From Kibdelosporangium sp. MJ126-NF4 (lineage in GTDB: Bacteria; Actinomycetota; Actinomycetes; Mycobacteriales; Pseudonocardiaceae), in NCBI RefSeq assembly GCF_000826545.1, contig NZ_CDME01000016.1:1-64000 (forward strand): DNA of 64,000 bases, in the 5' to 3' direction. The notes beneath the pieces are model-generated. The model had not been told where the DNA came from and searched no databases. It saw only the letters and a program-made list of their open reading frames with translations. Made by a program: the position numbers and the translations under genes. This document shows, in pieces, positions 1 through 7,238 of this stretch; positions within the stretch are counted from its first letter, which is position 1, and every line of letters begins with the position of its first letter.

Positions 1-1567
1 GCATGGCTTCGTGCACCAGCATCGTGTGGTGGCGGAACCTGGCCTGGCTGTTCGCTTCACGATAGAGCTTCACAGCGGCGGTGAGGACGAAGATGTCGAT
101 CGCACGCCGCAGATCGGCGTCGGAGTCGGGGTTTTCGACGAACCGCAGATGTGCCTTCTCGTTGGAGTTGGCTGGTGTCCGTTCGACAACGGGGATGTCG
201 GAGTCGAGGTCGTGGAAGTCCTCGGCTCCCATATAGCCGGGTGGGCGCTCCAAAGAGATCAGGAAGTCCTTGGGGAAGATGTCTTGCGCATCACTCGGGT
301 CGATGAAGACGTTGGCGAACGGAGTCGCGGTGTAGCCGACGTACTGTCCTCTGGGGAGCATGCCGAGCAGCTCGGAGATCAGGCGGTTGATCGTGGTGCG
401 GCTCTTCTTCCCAGCCTGCCAACGTTTGGGGTTGGTCGTGTTCACCGAAGCCTGGTCGGACTCGTCGTCGATGATCAAAGCCGGGATCTGGTGCAGTCGG
501 GCCGTGATCCGCTTGAGGTCCTTGACCAGCTTGGTCAGCACCGGACCGTTCTTCTTGACGATCATCAGTCGTGCGTCCGCGGCGAGCAGGTTCTCCAGGT
601 GGTTCAGCGGTTTGGTCCGGTCACGTCGCTCGAAGTCCAGTGCAGCGATGCCCTGTCGTAGGTTCTGGTAGTCGAATCGGCGAGTGGTCATACGGTGGAT
701 GTCGGGCTTGCCCACGTCGGCAGGCCTGCATCCGTGTTCGACGAATTTCCCGTCGAGCCAGTCCCGATCATCTTGGTAGTCCACGGCCGCGAGGGCCTCA
801 GGACTGTCCAGGTCCACTCCGCGCAGGATGTTCTCCATGCCCGCGAACTCCATGTCCACCCGGCGCTGCGTCTGTTCCCGGAGCATGTTGGTGGTCCCGG
901 TCAGAACGATGATCAACCGGTAACCGGCGTCGACCGCCTTGGCGATGACACCGGTGAAGTTCGCCGTCTTACCACTTTGCACGTACCCAACCACCAGACC
1001 CTTGGCCTGATAGGGATTCGTGCGGGACGGCTCGCTGAGGCGTTCGACGACATGCCGGGTCGCGTTGTGCAGACTGGTGATCGCACGCTCACCCCATGCG
1101 CGCTGGGTACGCAGGTAGTCCGCGTAGTGGTTCCAGTAGAAGTCCCTTGCCCGGACGAGTTCCTCGCTGTACCAGGGATCCCATTCCTTGGCGATCACCA
1201 CAGTGCCGTCGCCCGCGTGCACAGGGAACAGCGATTCGAACATCGAAGCGGTCTCAGCGTCCAAGCCGAGTTTTTCCAGGATGCCGGTGCGACGCTCAGG
1301 GGTGTTCGCATTCGTACCCGCTGTCCACTGGCCGTCCTCTGGTCGTGCGCTGTCCCATTTGGCCAGCCTGATGTGCAGTTCGTTGCGCAACTCGTCATCA
1401 GATGGTGAGGAGGCCGCCAGGTACGCCCGTAGTGCCGCACCGGAGATATCGGTGTCGATTCCGAACTCTTCCGCCTGCATCCGCGCATTGCGGTTCAGGT
1501 CGCGTGGGCCAGTGCGGTTCATGGCGTCCAGCGCAGCCAGATAGGACTTCGCCACGGCGTCGGACAT
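1..1567 (-). CDS. Z1-domain helicase-like protein of a MORC-type defence operon (partial, C-terminus outside window)
   Basis: The reading frame is open for 522 codons and runs off the left edge. Seen: a Walker A-like GYVQSGKT near residue 194, a Walker B-like stretch LIIDDESDQAS, and a helicase motif III-like GYTATPFANVF, in the order typical of Z1 (PF10593) P-loop proteins. Family knowledge: Z1 proteins are encoded with MORC-like ATPases and PD-(D/E)XK nucleases in putative restriction systems. ATG 1567 was chosen because GAGGAGGG lies 6 bases upstream; ATG 1573 would overlap that site. It is third in an operon whose genes overlap or nearly touch. Role inferred: DNA translocation or unwinding of invading DNA. 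Confidence 0.85.
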   Translation of the reverse strand, partial: MSDAVAKSYLAALDAMNRTGPRDLNRNARMQAEEFGIDTDISGAALRAYLAASSPSDDELRNELHIRLAKWDSARPEDGQWTAGTNANTPERRTGILEKLGLDAETASMFESLFPVHAGDGTVVIAKEWDPWYSEELVRARDFYWNHYADYLRTQRAWGERAITSLHNATRHVVERLSEPSRTNPYQAKGLVVGYVQSGKTANFTGVIAKAVDAGYRLIIVLTGTTNMLREQTQRRVDMEFAGMENILRGVDLDSPEALAAVDYQDDRDWLDGKFVEHGCRPADVGKPDIHRMTTRRFDYQNLRQGIAALDFERRDRTKPLNHLENLLAADARLMIVKKNGPVLTKLVKDLKRITARLHQIPALIIDDESDQASVNTTNPKRWQAGKKSRTTINRLISELLGMLPRGQYVGYTATPFANVFIDPSDAQDIFPKDFLISLERPPGYMGAEDFHDLDSDIPVVERTPANSNEKAHLRFVENPDSDADLRRAIDIFVLTAAVKLYREANSQARFRHHTMLVHEAM

Positions 1568-1569
1568 GA

Positions 1570-2568
1570 TCATCCCTCCTCGAAGCCGATAACGGCGGCC
1601 AGCGTTGCTGCGGGAGAGGCGACCGGGGAGACACCGGTGAGGTCGACCCGATAGCGAACCTCGGCCAGCCTGTCGAGAGCCACGCCCGCTGCCGCGAGCG
1701 AGTCCGGTGTCAGGCGGGGGAAGTCGGCGTTCACGGGGTACGCGGCCGACAGCACCCGCCGCGTCCACGCGTTCCGGCATAGTTCGGCGACGTCATCGGT
1801 CCACCCCGATGCGGCCAGACCTGTCTCGAGGTCGTCCCTGGATGTCCCAACCCCGACCAATCCTCGCACGGTGGCCACCAGGTCGGGCAGCCGTGCGCCC
1901 GTTCCGGTCCCCGCCTGAGTGAGTTGATGGGAGACCACCCAGAGCGAACGCCCTCGGGTGGGCGCGAGTTGGGTCAAGGACTCCACCCAATGGGTACGGC
2001 GCTCACCGGTCGTCGTCTTGATCTCGATGTCGTCATGGGGCAGTCCGAAGTCGTGTTCCTCGCGATCGGCGCCACGCCAGCTCGCCAAGGCCGAGTCCGC
2101 GCCGAGGGCCTCGATCAATCCGGCGAGGCTGAGCAGCTCGCCGAACAGCCCGACCTCACGCTCTCTCGGGAATCCCTCCTCCGGCTTCAGCAACGCGGCG
2201 AACTGCCTGAGTGTGAGCGTCAGCGCGTCGGCGGGTCGCATGCGGTCGAGTTGGACCCGATCAGCGATGGCACACAACAACGGGAACGCCGCACGGAACA
2301 GCGCGGGAACCGTGACCACGACCTCGAAGGCCCGCCCGCCGTCCTGATGGGTGAGGCGGGTCATGACATGCCGAAGTCGGGTCGGCGGCGTTTCGTCACT
2401 GTTGGGGCTGTGTATCCGAACGCCCAAATGACCTGACTCCGGGGTCACGAAGAGCCACGCTGGCGGGTCGCCGCTGATGGGTTTGAGGTACGGGACCCCG
2501 GCGTCGAGCACTCGCCCCAGGTGCTCCATCGACAGGTGCCGGTCCTGGCCAGGCGTTGTGGGGCTCAC
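1570..2568 (-). CDS. PD-(D/E)XK motif protein (DUF4420-like putative restriction endonuclease)
   Basis: A 332-residue protein starting at GTG 2568, which overlaps the TGA of the upstream ATPase gene (GTGA), so translation is probably coupled. The nuclease core is visible: Glu144 in GLFGELLSL, Asp173 in EEHDFGLP and E182-x-K184 in DIEIKTT, the E...D...ExK arrangement of the PD-(D/E)XK fold. The spacing and the tryptophan before the core (SWRGAD) fit the DUF4420 family (PF14390), which is associated with MORC-ATPase and Z1 genes. Likely role: the DNA-cleaving subunit of the defence module. The assignment is by motif; target sequence and activity are unknown. Confidence 0.85.
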   Translation of the reverse strand: MSPTTPGQDRHLSMEHLGRVLDAGVPYLKPISGDPPAWLFVTPESGHLGVRIHSPNSDETPPTRLRHVMTRLTHQDGGRAFEVVVTVPALFRAAFPLLCAIADRVQLDRMRPADALTLTLRQFAALLKPEEGFPREREVGLFGELLSLAGLIEALGADSALASWRGADREEHDFGLPHDDIEIKTTTGERRTHWVESLTQLAPTRGRSLWVVSHQLTQAGTGTGARLPDLVATVRGLVGVGTSRDDLETGLAASGWTDDVAELCRNAWTRRVLSAAYPVNADFPRLTPDSLAAAGVALDRLAEVRYRVDLTGVSPVASPAATLAAVIGFEEG

Positions 2569-4061
2569 CGGCGTTCCGCCTGCACCGCAGTGGTCAGGAG
2601 CGATTTCCAGAGTTCGAGATTGTCCTTGTCACGTGACCCGAGGTAGTCGCCCTGGAAGATGTTCTCCATCAACAGGTAGATGAGGGTCTTGATGAGCGGC
2701 AAGTCGTTGAGGCCGCCGTGGCGGTCGCCAAGGAGCATCTTGCGGTAACGCTTGTTCAACCAGATCGTCTGTTCGTCTCGGTCGATGTCGAAGAACGCGT
2801 CGTCGTCGTCGAAGTCACGCCAGCGGATGTCGATGGGGTCCGTCTTGGCCGACGGGACCTCGCGCTCGATCGTCCCCCGAAGTCCCGGCGGGAACCCCCG
2901 TCCCGGGGAGATCATCGACTTGCGGGCGTTGTTGCGCCTGTTACCCGCCTGGTAGACGTGCTCAGCCTGCTGGAAGTAGTCGTCGAAAGTGGTTCCGTCG
3001 TCCGCTCGTGCCTGTTCGCAAGCCTTGCCGAACCCGGGACGGACCTGAACCTTGGACTTCTCCGAGTTCATCTGGAACAGCGTCTCGACATCGTCGTCAA
3101 TCTCAATCTCGACCCTTGCCAATTGCAGCCTCGGGTGGAGGGAGTGAACACCTTCCCACCTCCCGGCCTGCAGCAGGCGGTCCCTGCGGTAGAAGTACAG
3201 GCCCTGATGGTCTGCCGGGCGGCCGTTGAGCTTGAACTCAGGAGACACCGAGCGTGGTGGCCAGATATGGCAGCGGAAGGTCAACTCCGCCTCACCGGTG
3301 TTCGCCTTGAGGTCCTTGGGAAACCCGTCCGCCCCTGTGCGGTGGTATTTGAACGGGTTGAGCGGGGTCACTGTGACCGGCGACGTCGGACTGGTCGACC
3401 CAGCCTCGTAGACGTCGAAGGTGATGGTCACCTTGCCACCCTCGATGAAGCGGTGGAACACCAAACCGAGGTGTTCGCACGCTGCGGTGATCGTCCTGGT
3501 GACGAACTGTTCGTCCCGCTTGGAGGGAAATGCCCCGACATGGTCCCAGCGGACAACAGTGCCGGTTCCTGTACGGGGGATGCCCCGTTCCTCGTGTAGT
3601 TCGTGGGCAGCGAAGGACTCGGGAACGACGTCGCACAGGAAGCCGGCCTTGGACTCATCGAGCCGCCACCGGCGGCCCACCGCCGGAGCATCCAGCGCTT
3701 GGGAAAGCACCGTGAGCTCGCGGGCTTGGCTGAACGAGGCCGCTTTGAGCCCCACGCCAAACCGGCCGAGAGCGGTCGCCTCGTATGCGCGACGGCCGCC
3801 GACAGTCATCGCTTCGTTGATCCGTTCCGGCTTGATACCACGACCGTTGTCCACTACATAGAGTGAGCGAAGCTGGCCCTCAGATCGCACGAAGCGGATC
3901 AGGACGTGCGTGGCGTTCGCGTCGATCGAGTTGTCGACCAGGTCGGCGAGGGCGGTCCCGAACGAGTGATTGCGGCCGATCGCCTCCATTGCGCTCGGGT
4001 CCGGCGGGAGCTCGACACTCCCTGAGGTCGGAACACTCGCACGCCACTCGACCATCGTCAT
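2565..4061 (-). CDS. GHKL-type ATPase of the bacterial MORC/MutL-like class
   Basis: A 498-residue protein with a Bergerat-fold ATP site: N-box ADLVDNSIDA (residues 39-49), DNGRG (71-75) and FGVGLKAAS (101-109). The usual catalytic Glu of the N-box is Asp40 here (ADLVDN). The C-terminal half has no recognised enzyme motif. Iyer, Abhiman and Aravind described such MutL/MORC homologues next to restriction-type genes, which matches the two genes downstream. It is the first gene of the operon; an AT-rich stretch at about 4095-4125 could hold the promoter. Start ATG 4061; ATG 4055 is an alternative. Inferred role: ATP-driven clamp or DNA-loop sensor that licenses the nuclease and helicase partners. 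Confidence 0.85.
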   Translation of the reverse strand: MTMVEWRASVPTSGSVELPPDPSAMEAIGRNHSFGTALADLVDNSIDANATHVLIRFVRSEGQLRSLYVVDNGRGIKPERINEAMTVGGRRAYEATALGRFGVGLKAASFSQARELTVLSQALDAPAVGRRWRLDESKAGFLCDVVPESFAAHELHEERGIPRTGTGTVVRWDHVGAFPSKRDEQFVTRTITAACEHLGLVFHRFIEGGKVTITFDVYEAGSTSPTSPVTVTPLNPFKYHRTGADGFPKDLKANTGEAELTFRCHIWPPRSVSPEFKLNGRPADHQGLYFYRRDRLLQAGRWEGVHSLHPRLQLARVEIEIDDDVETLFQMNSEKSKVQVRPGFGKACEQARADDGTTFDDYFQQAEHVYQAGNRRNNARKSMISPGRGFPPGLRGTIEREVPSAKTDPIDIRWRDFDDDDAFFDIDRDEQTIWLNKRYRKMLLGDRHGGLNDLPLIKTLIYLLMENIFQGDYLGSRDKDNLELWKSLLTTAVQAERR

Positions 4062-4699
4062 TTAGTATCCGCCCCTCACCCGCTCGCCTCTACTGCAAAC
4101 CTAATAGATTTATCCGATAGGCGTGTTACACAGGGTAGGCCAGAGCGAATGCGCGGGGCGCACGTCGCCGGCACGTCGCAGCAGTCACTTCCATAAACCG
4201 GCTACTTGTCTCGCTCGAATGAGATAAGAGACGCTATCCAGCCGGAGCCTCGAGCTCCGGGCCAGTGCCCCCTTGACAGGGCAGCACGGCGGGCGGGCGG
4301 ATCGCGCAGACCGGATCGCCGAAGACCATCTGGGCCAGTTGCTGACCGGTGTGTTCCTGATTCTCGTCCTCCGCTCACCCGCGACGGTATAGGAGGTTAA
4401 CCACGATCCGCGATCCGCGATCTGGCCAACTCTTTGTCGATTGTGAGTCCTACCCCCACCCCCTTCGGGAGGTGACCACGTTCAGCTACCACGAGCTTGG
4501 CTGGAGCGGGTCAGCCTTGCCGAGCCTTGTGGCGCCTGCGCGGGCCAGAACGGTTACCCGCCGTCGGCCGTGAGGCGCGCAGTCGGGCACACAAGAAAGA
4601 GGCAGGCGGCCACTGCCGGTTGGTGTGCAGACTGTGCCAGCGACGCGGCCGGTGAAATGGAGATGCCGTGTCGGCACAGGTGCCCTACTCTCCACCGCA
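4062..4699. other. Intergenic stretch without a convincing gene
   Basis: This lies between the defence operon start and the aspS leader. It holds an AT-rich patch (about 4095-4125) that could serve the minus-strand operon, two adjacent small inverted repeats (GGAGC-N5-GCTCC near 4244 and TGCCC-N8-GGGCA near 4267) and three tandem copies of a GATCYGS-like heptamer near 4405-4425. Short open frames here show no coding character. No tRNA or rRNA was seen. Confidence 0.5.
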
Positions 4700-4956
4700 A
4701 CGCGTTGACGGAGACAAGTAGCCACGGATCACGCGAGTGCCAGAGAGCCGCCGGCAGCTGGGAAGGCGGCCTCGCGCCCCGTGGTGAAGACCCTCCCGAG
4801 TGCGGGGAGGAAATGCCCCGCCGGTTCGCCACCGTCATCGGGCTGAACGAGGCCGCCGGGGCCTTCCCGGTTGTGGCGGCGAAAGTGCGGTGGCACCGCG
4901 AGTCCCCTTCTCGCCCGCACTCCCAAGGGATCACCGGGATTCCACCAGGAGTAGCG
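4700..4956 (+). promoter_or_regulatory. T-box riboswitch, Asp (GAC) specifier, probably translational, upstream of aspS
   Basis: Stem I base GGAG (4710-4713) pairs with CTCC (4793-4796). A loop-E pair AGTA (4717-4720) faces GAA (4786-4788), which is followed at once by the codon GAC (4789-4791, Asp). CCACGG (4722-4727) pairs with CCGTGG (4779-4784). AGAGAG (4742-4747) leads into the distal hairpin GCCGCC/GGCGGC with a GCTGGGA loop (fits GNUGNNA). The T-box bulge TGGCACCGCG is at 4891-4900. It sits between helix A1 (AGTGCGG with CCGCACT) and helix A2 (GCGAG with CTCGC). No T-run follows, whereas CCACC next to the Shine-Dalgarno site can pair with the GGTGG of the T-box, so control of translation is inferred. 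Confidence 0.85.
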
Positions 4957-6216
4957 ATGATCTCCCGAGTTCTGGCCGCCGACGTGCCACGGCACGTCGG
5001 CGCCCGTGTCCGAGTCGCCGGTTGGGTGCACCGCCGGCGTGAGCTGAAATCCGTGACCTTCCTCGTCCTGCGGGACCGTTCCGGGCTGGTGCAGGTCGTA
5101 CTGCCCGAACCCGGTGGCTTCGCGGAGGAGACGGTCGTCGAGGTCGACGGCCTCGTGATCGCCAGTGCCCAGGCCCCCGGCGGCGCCGAGATCACCGAAG
5201 CGGTGCTCACGTCGTTGTCCGGGCCGGTGCAACGGCCGCCGTTCGACCTGTACCGGCCCAGCCCCACCGCGACCTTGCCGACCATTGTGGACAACGCGCC
5301 GGTCGCGCTGCGGCACCCGAAACTGCGCGCCGCGTTCACGATCACCGCGGCGAGTGTCGCCGGGTACCGCACGACGCTGGACGCGTTGGGGTTCACCGAA
5401 GTGCACACGCCGAAGATCGTCGGCACGGCGACCGAGTCCGGTGCGAACGTGTTCGGTGTGGACTATTTCGGGCGCCGCGCGTACCTCGCGCAGTCGCCGC
5501 AGTTCTTCAAGCAGTCGCTGGTGGGTGTGTTCGAACGGGTCTACGAGGTGGGCCCGGTGTTCCGTGCCGAGCCGCACGACACGACCAGGCACTTGGCGCA
5601 GTACACGAGCCTGGACGCGGAACTCGGCTTCATCCGCGACCACCACGACGTGATGGCGGTGCTCCGGGACGCGGTCGCGGGCATGGTCGAGTCGGTCCGT
5701 GAGCGTGCCGCCGAGGCGGTGGCGTTGCTCGGCGTGCGTCCGCCCGAGGTGCCCGAGGTGATCCCCGAAATCCACTTCTCGGACGCGCTCGGGCTGGTCG
5801 GCGCCGACCCTGCCGAACCCGACCTCGCGCCCGCGCACGAGCGCGCCCTGTCGGAGTGGGCCGAGCGCGAGCACGGATCGGAGTTTCTGTTCGTGACCGG
5901 CTACCCGATGCGCAAACGCCCGTTCTACACCCAGCCGGACCCGGCGAGACCGGCGTACTCCAACAGCTTCGACCTGCTGTTTCGTGGTGTCGAGCTGGTG
6001 ACCGGCGGTCAGCGGCTGCACCGGCACGCCGACTATCTGGCGGTGTTGCCGGACCCGGAGCCGTACGAGGGCTACCTGGCCGCGTTCCGGCACGGCATGC
6101 CACCACACGGCGGGTTCGCGCTCGGTCTCGAACGCTGGACCGCGCGGTTGGTGGACGCGCCGAACATCCGGCAGACGACGCTGTTCCCTCGGGACCTGCA
6201 TCGGCTCAGTCCGTGA
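4957..6216 (+). CDS. aspS: Aspartate--tRNA ligase, short archaeal-type (possibly Asp/Asn non-discriminating)
   Basis: A 420-residue class II synthetase charging tRNA with aspartate. An N-terminal OB-fold anticodon-binding domain (about residues 15-105) is followed by the catalytic core with motif 2 (VFRAEPHDTTRHLAQY) and motif 3 (GGFALGLERW). The length and the absence of the large bacterial insertion fit the archaeal/eukaryotic-type AspRS rather than the roughly 590-residue bacterial enzyme. Such enzymes often also charge tRNA-Asn, but specificity cannot be read here. ATG 4957 was chosen because AGGAG sits 5 bases upstream and the T-box leader ends there; the frame is open further upstream but only through the leader. 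Regulation: T-box with a GAC specifier. Confidence 0.9.
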   Translation: MISRVLAADVPRHVGARVRVAGWVHRRRELKSVTFLVLRDRSGLVQVVLPEPGGFAEETVVEVDGLVIASAQAPGGAEITEAVLTSLSGPVQRPPFDLYRPSPTATLPTIVDNAPVALRHPKLRAAFTITAASVAGYRTTLDALGFTEVHTPKIVGTATESGANVFGVDYFGRRAYLAQSPQFFKQSLVGVFERVYEVGPVFRAEPHDTTRHLAQYTSLDAELGFIRDHHDVMAVLRDAVAGMVESVRERAAEAVALLGVRPPEVPEVIPEIHFSDALGLVGADPAEPDLAPAHERALSEWAEREHGSEFLFVTGYPMRKRPFYTQPDPARPAYSNSFDLLFRGVELVTGGQRLHRHADYLAVLPDPEPYEGYLAAFRHGMPPHGGFALGLERWTARLVDAPNIRQTTLFPRDLHRLSP

Positions 6217-6229
6217 CCCGCCGCTGACG

Positions 6230-6262
6230 TGTGGCCTGGGCGACGTGTTCGCCCAGGCCACA
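6230..6262 (+). terminator. Hairpin after aspS
   Basis: A perfect 14-bp inverted repeat (arms 6230-6243 and 6249-6262, five-base loop), 14 bases after the aspS stop. Only TTAG follows, so it is a weak intrinsic terminator at best. The likely -10 box of the next gene (TAGTGT, 6264-6269) begins directly after it. Confidence 0.6.
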
Positions 6263-6275
6263 TTAGTGTTCGGGG

Positions 6276-7238
6276 ATGACACGTTCGCGGGTGTATCGGG
6301 ATGGCAGGCTGGAAGCGGAGAACTTCCCGTCCGACCAGCTGGCGGCCAATCTCGACGACCCGGCCACGATCGTCTGGGTCGACCTGGCCGCGCCGGACAA
6401 GGACGACATCGCCGCGCTCGCCGACCAACTGGGCCTGCACCCGCTGGCGGTGGACGACGCCATCCAGCAGCACCAGCGGCCGAAGATCAGCCGCTATCCC
6501 GGGCACGCGCTGGTGATCTGCTACGCCGTCGAAACCGACGACTCCGGCACGCTGACCACGCACGAGCTGGCGGTCATCCTGGCGAAGCAGACCGTGGTGA
6601 CCGTCCGCAAGGATGCGTCCTTTGACATGGACGAGGTCGTGCGGCGCTGGGACAGCGAGCCGGTGATGGACGGGGTCGCCTTCCTGCTGCACGGGATCCT
6701 CGACTACGTCGTCGACTCGTACCTGGACGTGGCGCAGGCGCTGGACGACGGGATCGAGGCGCTGGAGGACGACGTGTTCACCCAGCCGCCGAACTCGACA
6801 GTGGTGCAACGCCAGTCGCTGACGCTGCACAAGTCCGTCGGCCAGTTGCGGCGCAAGGTGTCGCCGATGCGGGAGGTGCTCGTCCCGTTGCTGCGCCCGG
6901 ACAATCCGATCTACGACGAGCGGATGCGGCCGTACTTCCAGGACGTGCTCGACCACGTGATCTGGGCGACCGAGCAGGTGGAGTCGTTGCGGGACCTGAT
7001 CGCCACGGTCAGGGACACCCAGCTCAACCTGCAGGGCAACCGGATGAACCTGATCATGAAGAAGGTGACCAGCTGGGCGGCGATCATCGCGGTGCCGACG
7101 GCGATCACCGGATTCTACGGACAGAACATCCCGGTGCCCGGTGCCGACCAGCCGTGGGGTCTCTGGGTGTCCACAGTGGCCATCGCGTTGGCGTCGGTCG
7201 CGCTCTACGCGACCTTCAAGCGCAAGGACTGGTTGTAG
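6276..7238 (+). CDS. corA: CorA-family divalent cation transporter
   Basis: A 320-residue protein with a long soluble N-terminal domain and two C-terminal membrane helices (about residues 265-283 and 295-313), the CorA plan for Mg2+/Co2+ uptake. The signature before the periplasmic loop reads FYGQN instead of YGMN, followed by IPVPG; the Met-to-Gln change at this selectivity motif leaves ion preference open. The start follows TAGTGT (6264-6269) by six bases with no Shine-Dalgarno site, so the mRNA may be leaderless. It ends directly against the convergent neighbour with no base between the stops. Confidence 0.9.
   Translation: MTRSRVYRDGRLEAENFPSDQLAANLDDPATIVWVDLAAPDKDDIAALADQLGLHPLAVDDAIQQHQRPKISRYPGHALVICYAVETDDSGTLTTHELAVILAKQTVVTVRKDASFDMDEVVRRWDSEPVMDGVAFLLHGILDYVVDSYLDVAQALDDGIEALEDDVFTQPPNSTVVQRQSLTLHKSVGQLRRKVSPMREVLVPLLRPDNPIYDERMRPYFQDVLDHVIWATEQVESLRDLIATVRDTQLNLQGNRMNLIMKKVTSWAAIIAVPTAITGFYGQNIPVPGADQPWGLWVSTVAIALASVALYATFKRKDWL

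Noticed and set aside
11..1408. Plus-strand open frames of 216 and 237 codons at the left edge
   Set aside because: They mirror the long minus-strand Z1-type frame, which has recognisable P-loop and TATP motifs. The plus-strand products show no family pattern.
4244..4290. Paired hairpins as a possible tRNA or terminator
   Set aside because: No tRNA cloverleaf or T-loop could be fitted and no T-run follows.
4570..4956. N-terminal extension of aspS by 129 codons
   Set aside because: The extension crosses the T-box leader, whose structure is fully accounted for as RNA, and a good ribosome-binding site precedes ATG 4957.
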